Shown here piece after piece: positions 35,308 through 44,396 of a stretch of 64,000 nucleotides of DNA. Source of the stretch: Flavobacterium aquidurense (lineage in GTDB: Bacteria; Bacteroidota; Bacteroidia; Flavobacteriales; Flavobacteriaceae); the NCBI RefSeq assembly GCF_001404985.1, contig NZ_JRLF01000015.1, positions 310,001-374,000 on the forward strand, given 5' to 3'. Under the pieces are notes generated by a model that was given only the letters and a program-made list of their open reading frames with translations, did not search any database and was not told where the DNA came from. The position numbers and the translations under genes were made by a program. Every line of letters starts with the position of its first letter. The stretch's first letter is position 1.

Positions 35308-35737
35308 GATGTTTGTATTTTAAGAGACCAAAATTCAACAAATCAATATTAAAAAGCAACATTTGTTCATAATAATTAAAATTTAACCATTTTGGCTTCG
35401 TCGCTTTTATTTATTTCATAATCCTTATCAGACAAAAGATCAGTTTATTATTTATGGTATTTACTATTAAATTTTATTGTAATAACCAAAATATTTTTCC
35501 TACTTAACATATCAGATAAAATCTGTTATTTTTAATCACTTTTGTATACAATCACGTCTTTATTGACTTAAACAAGTTTATGAAATAGGCCTAAATATAT
35601 GAATAAGTCAGATTTAGAGTTTTAATTTTAACAAATACTCAATATTAATTTTCTTATATTTGAAATATTAAAATATTCGTAAAAAGGTCCTTAGGTTTTT
35701 TAGCCTTTATAAAAAACTGTACTTTTGAAAAATCAAA
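35308..35737. other. 430-bp AT-rich spacer upstream of hutH and the thr leader
   Basis: No gene found. It holds the divergent promoter regions of hutH (leftward) and the thr operon (rightward, box at 35720-35727). Confidence 0.6.
35720..35727 (+). promoter_or_regulatory. -7 box of the thr operon
   Basis: TACTTTTG, perfect TAnnTTTG, ends 10 bp before the leader-peptide ATG; no clear TTG at normal -33 spacing (TTTTAG is near there). Confidence 0.55.
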
Positions 35738-35839
35738 ATGAAAAGTAACAGCGCAAAATATCAATCTACAATGACAGCTCAAACCGGAGTTGCAATTGCT
35801 GCTACAACAATTTCTACTACAACAACTACTACCCCTTAG
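35738..35839 (+). CDS. thrL: Threonine operon leader peptide
   Basis: A 33-residue reading frame starting MKSNSAKYQSTMT and ending ATTISTTTTTTP with a TAG stop. Eleven of 33 residues are Thr, six of them in a row just before the stop, and two are Ile, the composition expected of a leader peptide that senses threonyl- and isoleucyl-tRNA. It lies 184 bp before thrA, after a good promoter box. The six-base hairpin TACCCC-TTA-GGGGTA spans the stop codon, and GTATA...ATAAT-CCTG-GTTAT-C-TATAC then T6 (35842-35882) could be the terminator. By analogy to E. coli thrL, slow translation at Thr codons would let transcription reach thrA. The peptide is seen directly; the RNA switch is inferred. Confidence 0.85.
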   Translation: MKSNSAKYQSTMTAQTGVAIAATTISTTTTTTP

Positions 35840-35882
35840 GGGTATACATTTTACATATAATCCTGGTTATCTATACTTTTTT
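35830..35882 (+). terminator. Putative attenuator after the thr leader
   Basis: TACCCCTTAGGGGTA (35830-35844) is a 6-bp hairpin over the leader stop codon. A second, alternative fold pairs GTATA (35842-35846) with TATAC (35872-35876), enclosing ATAAT/GTTAT, directly before T6 (35877-35882). They share bases 35842-35844, so the two are mutually exclusive. Confidence 0.45.
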
Positions 35883-35939
35883 CTTAAAAGAAGAGAGTTA
35901 TTGGATACATAAAAAACATTTACAAAGAAAAAAAATAGT

Positions 35940-36013
35940 CTCAGTTTTCAGTTTCAGTTCATAGTTGATAACCTTTGAACCTTTGTTACTCAAAATCTTT
36001 GCACCTTATTAAA
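35940..36013 (+). repeat. Degenerate 'CAGTTTTCAGTTTCAG / CCTTTGAACCTTTG' repeat between leader and thrA
   Basis: The same low-complexity family as in other spacers here, lying in the 5' untranslated region of thrA. Confidence 0.5.
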
Positions 36014-36023
36014 AAACACAAAA

Positions 36024-38471
36024 ATGAAAGTATTAAAATTTGGCGGAACTTCGGTTGCCAATGCTCAAAATATAAAACTCGTTCTCGACATTATAAACCA
36101 GAATTCTAAACAAGATCAATTAGTAGTTGTTGTTTCCGCGTTAAGCAAAGTAACTGATCTATTGCAATTAGCAGCAGCAAAAGCAGCGGCAAACGATGAA
36201 AGTTTTAGAGATATCGTTGCTGAAATCGAGAAAAAACACCTTGATACCTTAAAAGATTTAATTCCGGTAAGCGAACAAAGCAGCTTATTAAGTCACGTAA
36301 AAAGAATTATAAATCACTTAGAAACTTTATTGGACGGGTGTTTTCTTTTAGGCGAATTATCTCCAAGAACTGCTGATACAATTTTAAGTTTTGGAGAATT
36401 ACTTTCCTCCTATATCATAGCACAGGCTTATAAACAGGTTGATAGTAATGTTTCTTATAAAGACAGCCGCGAGTTAATAAAAACAAATAATAATTTTGGT
36501 AAAGCTGTTGTAAACTTTGAAGTTTCAAACAATCTGATTCAGGAATACTTTGCCGAAAATCAGTCAAAAATTAATATTTTACCCGGATTTATAGCCTTAA
36601 CTCTTGACGGAATTACGACTACTTTAGGTCGTGGCGGTTCTGATTATACTGCAGCCATAATTGCAGGAGCGCTCGATGCGGAACAATTGGAAATATGGAC
36701 TGATGTAAACGGAATGTTTACTGCAAACCCGAAAATTGTAAAACAAGCGCAGCCTATTGCAACAATTTCTTATCAGGAAGCGATGGAGTTATCGCATTTT
36801 GGTGCCAAAGTGTTGTATCCGCCAACAATTCAGCCAGTTTTAAGAAAAAATATTCCAATTTTAATCAAAAATACTTTTGAACCGGAAGCCGAAGGAACTT
36901 TAATTTCCAGTCAGGTTTCATCAAAAGATACTGTAGTAAAAGGAATCAGCCATATCGATAATATTTCGTTAGTAACGCTTGAAGGTCCTGGTATGATTGG
37001 AGTTTCGGGTTCATCAAAACGTTTGTTCGAAGTATTGTCTCAGGAAAAAATCAATGTTATTTTTATCACTCAGGCTTCTTCTGAGCATTCGATTTGTATC
37101 GGAATTTTAAATTCTGATGCTGAAAATGCCGAAGCTGCCATCAACAAAGCTTTTGAAGTGGAGATTTTACAAAACAAAATTGATCCTGCTATTGTCGAAA
37201 AAGATCTTTGCATTATTGCTTTAGTGGGTGAAAACATGAAAAATCACCAGGGTTTAAGCGGAAGAATGTTTAGTACTTTGGGTAAAAACAACGTAAATAT
37301 CCGTGCGATTGCACAAGGTGCTTCTGAACGTAATATCTCGACTGTAATCAACGAAAGAGATGTTAAAAAAGCATTGAATACGTTGCACGAAAACTTCTTT
37401 GAAGAAAACACCAAACAGCTGAATTTATTTGTAATGGGAGTTGGAAATGTGGGTGAAAAATTCATCGAACAAATTCATAATCAAAGAAAGTTTTTAAAAG
37501 AAAATCTAAAAATAAATGTTCGCGTAATTGCTTTGTCAAACTCCAGAAAAATGCTTTTTGATGAGGACGGAATTTCACTAAAAGACTGGCAATCGGCTTT
37601 AGACAAAGGCGAACACGCGATTCCAACAGAATTTATCGCACGCGCCAGAGAATTGAATTTACGTAACAGTATTTTTGTCGATATTACAGCAAATGCAAGC
37701 GTTTCTGAAATGTATGAGAAGTTCTTAAAAGAAAGTATTGCTGTTGTAACTTGTAATAAAATTGCCTGTTCATCTGCTTACGACAATTATAAAAAACTAA
37801 AAAGTTTATCTCGTCAATACAACGCTCCGTTTTTATTTGAAACGAATGTTGGCGCGGGATTACCTATTATTGATACCGTAAAAAACCTAATTGCTTCAGG
37901 CGATAAAGTGCATAAAATTCAGGCGGTTTTATCAGGAAGTTTAAACTTCATTTTCAACAATTTTGATAAGAATAATTCTTTTCATGATGTGGTAAAAGAA
38001 GCCGGAGTTCAGGGATTTACTGAACCAGACCCAAAAATCGACTTAAGCGGAATCGACGTTGCGCGTAAAATCTTAATCTTAATTCGCGAAAGCGGTTACG
38101 AAATGGATATTGACGCCATCGCAAACGAATCGTTTTTACCGGAAGATTGTTTGGCAACAACTAATAATGAGGACTTTTTTGCTTCACTAATTAAACACGC
38201 TGCTCATTTCGAAAAAATATATGAAGAGGCTTTAGCCAAAGATTCAAGATTAAAATACGTTGCTCAATTCGAAAACGGAAAAGCAAGTGTTGGCCTTCAA
38301 TTCATCCCGAAAGATCATCCTTTTTACAATCTTGAAGGAAAAGACAATATTGTACTTTTCTACACAGATCGTTACGTAGATCAGCCTTTATTGATCAAAG
38401 GCGCAGGTGCGGGAGCTGCGGTAACAGCATCAGGAATTTTTGCAGACGTGATCCGAATCGGAAATGTATAG
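36024..38471 (+). CDS. thrA: Bifunctional aspartokinase / homoserine dehydrogenase I
   Basis: 815 residues. It phosphorylates aspartate (first step) and reduces aspartate semialdehyde to homoserine (third step) of the threonine pathway. Kinase domain about 1-290 (MKVLKFGGTSVANAQNI; TTLGRGGSDYTAA), paired ACT regulatory domains about 310-455 (VTLEGPGMIGVSG; IALVGENMKNHQG), and homoserine dehydrogenase about 465-815 (LFVMGVGNVGEKFIEQI; LSGSLNFIFNNF; GFTEPDPKIDLSGIDVARK). Expected control by threonine feedback at the ACT domains and by the leader peptide upstream. Confidence 0.97.
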   Translation: MKVLKFGGTSVANAQNIKLVLDIINQNSKQDQLVVVVSALSKVTDLLQLAAAKAAANDESFRDIVAEIEKKHLDTLKDLIPVSEQSSLLSHVKRIINHLETLLDGCFLLGELSPRTADTILSFGELLSSYIIAQAYKQVDSNVSYKDSRELIKTNNNFGKAVVNFEVSNNLIQEYFAENQSKINILPGFIALTLDGITTTLGRGGSDYTAAIIAGALDAEQLEIWTDVNGMFTANPKIVKQAQPIATISYQEAMELSHFGAKVLYPPTIQPVLRKNIPILIKNTFEPEAEGTLISSQVSSKDTVVKGISHIDNISLVTLEGPGMIGVSGSSKRLFEVLSQEKINVIFITQASSEHSICIGILNSDAENAEAAINKAFEVEILQNKIDPAIVEKDLCIIALVGENMKNHQGLSGRMFSTLGKNNVNIRAIAQGASERNISTVINERDVKKALNTLHENFFEENTKQLNLFVMGVGNVGEKFIEQIHNQRKFLKENLKINVRVIALSNSRKMLFDEDGISLKDWQSALDKGEHAIPTEFIARARELNLRNSIFVDITANASVSEMYEKFLKESIAVVTCNKIACSSAYDNYKKLKSLSRQYNAPFLFETNVGAGLPIIDTVKNLIASGDKVHKIQAVLSGSLNFIFNNFDKNNSFHDVVKEAGVQGFTEPDPKIDLSGIDVARKILILIRESGYEMDIDAIANESFLPEDCLATTNNEDFFASLIKHAAHFEKIYEEALAKDSRLKYVAQFENGKASVGLQFIPKDHPFYNLEGKDNIVLFYTDRYVDQPLLIKGAGAGAAVTASGIFADVIRIGNV

Positions 38472-38633
38472 CCGCTAAGGCACTAAGACGCTAAGTTTTT
38501 AAGTTTTGTTCTTTGAAACTTAGCGCAAAAAAATAAAGAAATCTTTGTGTCTTGGCGCCTTCGTGGCAAAAAACCAAAGCATTAAAAAATAAAACTTTGT
38601 GACTTTGTGCCTTCGTGGCAAAACCAACCAGAA
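38472..38633 (+). repeat. 'CGAAGGCACTAAGACGC / GTGCCTTCGTGGCAAAA' spacer repeats between thrA and thrB
   Basis: Imperfect repeats (CTAAGGCACTAAGACGCTAAG; CTTGGCGCCTTCGTGGCAAAA; CTTTGTGCCTTCGTGGCAAAA) fill the whole 162-bp gap in what should be an operon. A GTG within the last copy is a false start for thrB. Confidence 0.7.
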
Positions 38634-39569
38634 ATGAAAGAAATAAAACTATTTTGCCCGGCTACCATAGCGAATCTTTCGTGCGGATTTGACGTACTTG
38701 GGCTTTGCCTTGACAATGCGGGTGATGAAATGATTGTTCGAAAAACAGAACAAAAAGGAGTTCGCATTACTAAAATTGTGGGTGCAGATTTACCGATGGA
38801 AACTGAGAAAAATGTTTCGGGTGTTGCAGCAATTGCAATGCTTGAAGCTTATGAAAGAGATTTTGAAACAATAAATTTTGGATTTGAAATCGAAATCTAT
38901 AAAAATATCAAAGCCGGTAGCGGAATTGGAAGCAGCGCTGCAAGTTCTGCCGGAGCTGTTTTTGGAATTAATGAATTATTAGGACAACCCTATTCTCGTA
39001 AAGATTTGGTACAATTTGCGATGCAAGGCGAGAAATTAGCCAGCGGAAACGCGCATGCAGACAACGTTGCTCCTGCCCTTTTAGGCGGATTTACGTTGGT
39101 AAGAAGTTATGCACCGCTTGACATTATCAGGATTGATAGTCCGGAGGAATTATTTGCAACGGTGGTTCATCCTCAAATTGAGTTGAAAACTTCGGATGCG
39201 CGTTCGGTTCTAAAACAAACTGTTTCCCTAAAAAGCGCGATCATGCAATGGGGAAATGTGGGCGGATTAATCGCAGGATTATACACAAAAGATTATGATT
39301 TGATTGGAAGATCTCTTCATGACGAAATCGTAGAACCTTTAAGAAGTGTTTTAATTCCTGGTTTTGATTTGATCAAAAAAACGGCTCTTGAAAATGGCGC
39401 TTTAGGTTCCGGAATTTCAGGTTCCGGTCCGTCGATTTTTGCTTTAAGCAGAGGGAAAAATACCGCAGACCAAATTGCCAAAGCCATGAGCGATGTTTAC
39501 GAAAATATGAATTTGCCTTATGAAATTCACGTTTCGAAAATTAATCCTGATGGAGTACGCATTTTGTAA
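38634..39569 (+). CDS. thrB: Homoserine kinase
   Basis: 311 residues from ATG 38634 (MKEIKLFCPATIANLSCGFD, the normal GHMP-kinase N-terminus). An upstream GTG at 38607 would add nine residues read from the spacer repeat; I reject it. ThrB phosphorylates homoserine with ATP. The GHMP glycine-rich loop is KAGSGIGSSAASSAGAVFG, followed by SGNAHADNVAPALLGGF and GSGISGSGPSIFAL near the end. Second gene of thrA-thrB-thrC. Confidence 0.96.
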   Translation: MKEIKLFCPATIANLSCGFDVLGLCLDNAGDEMIVRKTEQKGVRITKIVGADLPMETEKNVSGVAAIAMLEAYERDFETINFGFEIEIYKNIKAGSGIGSSAASSAGAVFGINELLGQPYSRKDLVQFAMQGEKLASGNAHADNVAPALLGGFTLVRSYAPLDIIRIDSPEELFATVVHPQIELKTSDARSVLKQTVSLKSAIMQWGNVGGLIAGLYTKDYDLIGRSLHDEIVEPLRSVLIPGFDLIKKTALENGALGSGISGSGPSIFALSRGKNTADQIAKAMSDVYENMNLPYEIHVSKINPDGVRIL

Positions 39570-40061
39570 AATGTAACTTGTAAAATGTGAAATGTATTAA
39601 GTAAGAAGAATTTAAGATAACGTTTGTCATTCCCAGGAACGAGGAATCTCAGCAAAGTATAGCACACACAGTTTGCCATTTCGACCGAAGGGAGAAATCG
39701 CACTAGTTTGTCGACAAAGTGTAAACACAAAGCGTAGCCATACAGTTTGTCATTTCGAGGAACGAGAAATCTTTACTAGAAGCTCGACAAAGATAATCGA
39801 TTTAGTTTGCGGAGTTACTTGCGAAGATTTCTCGTTCCTCGAAATGACAAAAAAAACGAATAATAAATATTAGAATTAAAAAATATCACCACAAAGCTTT
39901 GCGATCTCTGCGTTTCAAAAGAAACCAAATACCTTGCGAACTTTGCGGTTAAATAAAAAATAACCATTGGAATTTAAAAAAATTGAAATTTGATTTAAAG
40001 AAAAGTCTATCCTCTATACTCTATTCTCTTTTTTCTAAAATCTAAAATCTAAAATATCAAA
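39570..40061. other. 492-bp spacer between thrB and thrC packed with repeats
   Basis: Holds REP-like palindromes (39620-39855), 'CTTTGCGATCTCTGCGTTTC' and 'CTTGCGAACTTTGCGG' low-complexity repeats, then tandem 'CTAAAATCTAAAATCTAAAATA' just before thrC. Far too long for a simple operon gap; may host an extra promoter, terminator or RNA processing site. No gene seen; the short frame at 39673-39873 lies within the repeats. Confidence 0.7.
39620..39855. repeat. Cluster of REP-like palindromes
   Basis: Three units. The last is a perfect 28-bp inverted repeat (39746-39773 and 39824-39851) whose arms begin TTTGTCATTTCGAGG, enclosing 'AGAAGCTCGACAAAGATAATCG'-like sequence. Earlier partial units are GTCATTCCCAGGAACGAGG (39628) and GCCATTTCGACCGAAGGGAG (39673). 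Same family as 20302-20397 and 49870-49972. Confidence 0.8.
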
Positions 40062-41351
40062 ATGAAATACTACAGTTTAAACCATAATGCACCCGAAGTT
40101 TCATTTAAAGAAGCTGTTATACAAGGATTAGCGAGTGATAAAGGATTATATTTTCCTCAGACTATTACGCCATTAAATCCTGCGTTTTTTAACGTAATCG
40201 AAAATTTAAGCCATAAGGATATTGCTTTTGATGTGATTCAGCAATTTGTGGGCGATGAAATTCCTGAAGATCATTTAAGAGAAATTATTGCCGAAACTTT
40301 AAGTTTTGATTTTCCGGTGGTAGAAGTCGAAAAAGACATTTATTCGCTTGAATTATTTCACGGACCTACAATGGCTTTTAAAGATGTTGGCGCGCGATTT
40401 ATGTCACGTTGTCTGGCGTATTTTAATAAAGACAAAAAAGGCAGTAAAAATACCGTTTTGGTAGCGACTTCAGGAGATACCGGAGGAGCTGTTGCTAGCG
40501 GATTTCTTGGCGTTGACGGTGTTGATGTCGTGATTTTATATCCGTCAGGAAAAGTGAGTGATATTCAGGAAAAACAATTAACGACTTTAGGAAAAAACAT
40601 TAAAGCACTTGAAGTTGATGGTGTTTTTGATGATTGTCAGGATATGGTAAAAAAAGCGTTTCTTGATGAAACTTTAGCGCATAAAAACCTGACTTCGGCA
40701 AATTCTATTAATATTGCGCGTTGGTTGCCGCAAATGTTCTATTTTTTCTTTGCTTACAAAGCATTGAAAAGCCAAAACAAACCGTTGGTTTTCTCTTGCC
40801 CAAGCGGGAATTTCGGAAATATCTGTGCAGGAATTATGGCAAAAAAATTAGGTTTACCAATCGAACATTTTGTTGCGTCTACAAACGTAAACGATACTGT
40901 ACCAAGATTCTTAGAAAACGGAAAATACGACCCAAAACCTTCTAAAACCACAATTTCTAACGCGATGGACGTTGGAAACCCAAGTAACTTTATCAGAATT
41001 CAGGAATTATACAACAATGATTTAAAAGCTTTCGAAAAAGATTTCTCTTCTTATAGTTATACTGATGAAGAAACGTTAGCAGCCTTAAAACAAATTTACA
41101 ATACCAACGGTTACATCGCAGAACCACATGGCGCAGTTGGTTATTTAGGTTTGAAAAAAGAATTACAAAAACACGAGAATGCAATTGGTGTTTTCTTAGA
41201 AACTGCTCACCCTATTAAATTTTTAGATGTTGTTGAACCTGCTTTAGGAATTACACTTCCTATTCCTGCTCAGATTGAAAGTGTTATTAATGAGGAAAAA
41301 GTGAGTACTAAGATTGGAACTTATGAGGAGTTGAAGGCTTTCTTGGGGTAA
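40062..41351 (+). CDS. thrC: Threonine synthase
   Basis: 429 residues. Converts O-phosphohomoserine to threonine with PLP. The N-terminal YYSLNHNAPEVSFKEAVIQG and GLASDKGLYFPQ are typical; the PLP lysine is in FHGPTMAFKDVGARF, and TSGDTGGAVASGF and SCPSGNFGNICAG bind the phosphate. It ends the thr cluster and is followed by AT-rich sequence. Confidence 0.97.
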   Translation: MKYYSLNHNAPEVSFKEAVIQGLASDKGLYFPQTITPLNPAFFNVIENLSHKDIAFDVIQQFVGDEIPEDHLREIIAETLSFDFPVVEVEKDIYSLELFHGPTMAFKDVGARFMSRCLAYFNKDKKGSKNTVLVATSGDTGGAVASGFLGVDGVDVVILYPSGKVSDIQEKQLTTLGKNIKALEVDGVFDDCQDMVKKAFLDETLAHKNLTSANSINIARWLPQMFYFFFAYKALKSQNKPLVFSCPSGNFGNICAGIMAKKLGLPIEHFVASTNVNDTVPRFLENGKYDPKPSKTTISNAMDVGNPSNFIRIQELYNNDLKAFEKDFSSYSYTDEETLAALKQIYNTNGYIAEPHGAVGYLGLKKELQKHENAIGVFLETAHPIKFLDVVEPALGITLPIPAQIESVINEEKVSTKIGTYEELKAFLG

Positions 41352-41516
41352 AACTTAACATTTATAAAATTTTAAGTCACAGATTATATAGATTTAATTC
41401 TAATAATTTGTGGCTTTTTATTTTCAAGCAATTTACTTAAATAAAAAATAAATTTTCCATAATCTTTGTTACTTTAGTAAAAGCAATATAGAAATTAAAA
41501 ACAAACAGAAGTAAGA

Positions 41517-44297
41517 ATGAATATTCCTTTATCTTTTAAGACAATAATAGAAAAAAATCAAAAATTAAATGGAATTGTATATTATACTGTCTCCCAATAT
41601 GATCAAATTTTAAAAGAAAATAATCTGTATTTTTTTGAAGAATATACAGATCACGGAATCAATCATATTGAATCTATTTTAAATTCATCAATTAAAATTA
41701 TACCAAATGAAACGATTGAACAATTTCTAAATAATGATTCTGAATCTATTGCTATTTATATACTAGCTACAATATTACATGACATTGGAATGCATCTAAC
41801 TTATGATGGTTTTTGCGCTCTAATTTCTGGGCGAAATGACGATATACGAATTAATGAAATTGACACAAAAACTTGGACTGAATTATGGAATGATTTTTTA
41901 GATGAAGCTCGAAGATTTGGAGACACAGAAAAGAAAAATATTATAGGAAATGAAACATGGAATTTTAGAATTCCACAACTTGAGAATAAAGATAAACTTA
42001 ACGGAGAAGACAAAAAGTTAATTGGTGAATTCATAAGACGAAATCATCCTCGAATTGCACACGAAATAGCTTTAAAAGGATTTCCTATCAAAAATGGCTA
42101 TGTACCATTTGCTTCAGATTTGGATTATGATTTAAAAAACATATGTGGACTTATTGCAAGAAGTCATGGAATCAATATAAGAAGTCTTTTCAGCTATTTA
42201 GAATTAAAATTTCAAGATACATGGGTTAAACCCTACAACATTGAGATTATTTACCTAATGGTTCTTTTAAGAATTGCTGATTATTTTCAGATTGATTCAT
42301 CAAGAACTCCAGATGTAACAGTAAAATTAAAAACATTTAATTCCCCTATTTCCGAAATTGAACATTACAAACATTTAGATGTAAAATATGTTCAGACTTT
42401 TAATAAGGACCCTGAAACATTAATCTTGCAATGTGAGCCAAGAAACAGTTATATATTTATCAAACTACAAGAATTATTTGAAGATATTCAAAAAGAGTTA
42501 GATACTAGTTGGGCTATTTTAGGTGAAATTTATGGCAAAGATGTAAAAGAAAAACAGCCTAAAATATCTTATAGACGTGTTAAGTCAAATATAGATAATG
42601 TGCAAAATTTTGCAAAAAAAATAAATTATATACCTGAAAAAATTACTTTTAAAGTTTCAAATGAGTTACCAAAACTATTAATTGGTCCTTTATATGGAAA
42701 TGACCCAACATTTGGAGTGAGAGAATTACTACAAAATGCAGTAGATTCTTGTAGAGAAAGGGAGTTTATTGAAAAAACAGAGTACAAAGGAGAAGTTAAT
42801 ATTACACTCTACTCTGAAAATGATAATTATTTTTTTAAAATTGAGGACAATGGAATAGGAATGAGTTTGAATATCGTAAAAAATTATTTTTTAGAAGTTG
42901 GATCATCTTTGAGAAAAAGTTCTCTTTGGAAAAAAACTTTTTCAAATGAAGAAGGAGAATCCAAAATTCAAAGAAGTGGGAAATTCGGCATAGGTGTTTT
43001 AGCGTCATTTCTCATTGGTAATAAACTTATTTTAGAAACTCGAGATTCTAATTCTGAATTTGGCTTAACATTTTCAACTGATTTAAATACAGAACAAATA
43101 GAAATAACAAAAACAAATAAACCAAGTATAGGAACCATTATAACTATTCCAATAGATAAAGAAATTTTAAACAAATTAAAAAATAGTAATTATTCGTTTG
43201 ACAAGTGGTATCTACAAAATACTCCTCAAGTTAATTATATAGACAAAACCGGAACTTTTAATAAAATAGGTGAAGTAGCTAAATCCCCAGGATATAGTGA
43301 TGAATTAAATAACTCATGGAAAATACTAAATATTGAAAATTATAATAAAATTATTTGGACATTTGATAAAGTTTTTTTTGATGGATCTGGAAAAATGATT
43401 TCCAATGGTATTTTAATCCCTGAAGTAAGAGATTTTAAAAAGGATTATTGGGAAGGAAAAATTAATCGTTGGATTAAAGAATTAAAACTTCCTTTCGTTT
43501 CTATTTTTGATTTTAATGGTAACCTACCTCTTAATTTGAGTAGAAACAATTTAGATGGAGGAGTTATACCTTTTAGAAAAGAATTGCAAACAGAAATTTA
43601 CAAAGATGTTCTTGCAAAGATTTTAACTACAGAGATCAAATTCCCTCCAAATATTAAAGATTTTAAGATTCAAAAAATTAATCATCCTGCAATTGGTGAT
43701 TTTGAATTACTTTTTTCAAAAAGAGGATTTATTCTAAAGCATAATTTTTTTATCAAAAAAAATCCCGATAAAACTTTACTCATTTTTCTTCGGAAAAAAG
43801 AATTTAAATTTCTTTCAGAATTCGATATAAAAGATTCTTTTATTTTTCTTTCAAATGAAAAAAGAGATTTTTCGATGACAGATTATCAATATCAAGCAAA
43901 TGTATATAGCTATTATGGAGCTAAACTTTATACAAACAAATTGATGTATGATAAATTGTTTGATGATTATTATAATAGATACCCTGTCACGGTAAAAAAA
44001 AATCATCAAATAAAAAATTCATCATCAGAAAATATTGAGCTTTCGTATAATTATTTCAATGATGAGTTCATCTTAAATGAATTGGAAACAAATTTATCAT
44101 CATGTAATGCAATAATAGAAACTAAACTTAATAGAATTAATGGTTCTTTAAATATCGATTCTTCAGACATATTTGAAAAATTGATGCTTGAATTATTAAA
44201 TAATTTTGATGTTATTCCGTATGATATGAAAGAAAGAAAAGAGAAATACAAAAGTGCATTTCTAGAGCTGGATTATTATATTAAAAAATACGAATAA
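41517..44297 (+). CDS. HD-domain / GHKL (Hsp90-like) ATPase fusion protein
   Basis: 926 residues, no signal peptide or membrane segment. Residues ~35-260 look like an HD phosphohydrolase: YTDHGINHIESIL (His46, His50), LHDIGMHL (His88-Asp89), RNHPRIAHE (His177, His182), SHGIN (His217) and LRIADYF (Asp255), so metal ligands are intact. Residues ~375-570 are a GHKL ATPase of the HtpG/Hsp90 kind: RELLQNAVDSCRE (Asn407), EDNGIGM (Asp444) and SGKFGIGVLASF. The last ~350 residues are unassigned. The codon use is more AT-rich than in its core-gene neighbours. It lies alone between thrC and an Xre gene. Nucleotide-triggered stress or phage-defence role is a guess; I do not know a named system. Confidence 0.85.
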   Translation: MNIPLSFKTIIEKNQKLNGIVYYTVSQYDQILKENNLYFFEEYTDHGINHIESILNSSIKIIPNETIEQFLNNDSESIAIYILATILHDIGMHLTYDGFCALISGRNDDIRINEIDTKTWTELWNDFLDEARRFGDTEKKNIIGNETWNFRIPQLENKDKLNGEDKKLIGEFIRRNHPRIAHEIALKGFPIKNGYVPFASDLDYDLKNICGLIARSHGINIRSLFSYLELKFQDTWVKPYNIEIIYLMVLLRIADYFQIDSSRTPDVTVKLKTFNSPISEIEHYKHLDVKYVQTFNKDPETLILQCEPRNSYIFIKLQELFEDIQKELDTSWAILGEIYGKDVKEKQPKISYRRVKSNIDNVQNFAKKINYIPEKITFKVSNELPKLLIGPLYGNDPTFGVRELLQNAVDSCREREFIEKTEYKGEVNITLYSENDNYFFKIEDNGIGMSLNIVKNYFLEVGSSLRKSSLWKKTFSNEEGESKIQRSGKFGIGVLASFLIGNKLILETRDSNSEFGLTFSTDLNTEQIEITKTNKPSIGTIITIPIDKEILNKLKNSNYSFDKWYLQNTPQVNYIDKTGTFNKIGEVAKSPGYSDELNNSWKILNIENYNKIIWTFDKVFFDGSGKMISNGILIPEVRDFKKDYWEGKINRWIKELKLPFVSIFDFNGNLPLNLSRNNLDGGVIPFRKELQTEIYKDVLAKILTTEIKFPPNIKDFKIQKINHPAIGDFELLFSKRGFILKHNFFIKKNPDKTLLIFLRKKEFKFLSEFDIKDSFIFLSNEKRDFSMTDYQYQANVYSYYGAKLYTNKLMYDKLFDDYYNRYPVTVKKNHQIKNSSSENIELSYNYFNDEFILNELETNLSSCNAIIETKLNRINGSLNIDSSDIFEKLMLELLNNFDVIPYDMKERKEKYKSAFLELDYYIKKYE

Positions 44298-44343
44298 TTA
44301 CTTATTTTCTTCGACACGAGTGTCTCGCTCAGAACACAAGAAT

Positions 44344-44374
44344 AAAAAAGAGATCTATCAAGATCTCTTTTTTA
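44344..44374. terminator. Terminator between the HD-GHKL and Xre genes
   Basis: AAAAAAGAGATCT / AGATCTCTTTTTT with a 4-nt loop, lying between two convergent genes, so it serves both strands. Confidence 0.85.
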
Positions 44375-44396
44375 TTGTAATATATGTCTAAAAACG

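Noticed and set aside
38607..38633. Upstream GTG start for thrB
   Set aside because: The nine residues come from a 'GTGCCTTCGTGGCAAAA' spacer repeat.
39673..39873. Plus-strand frame of 66 codons in the thrB-thrC gap
   Set aside because: It reads through the palindromic repeat cluster.
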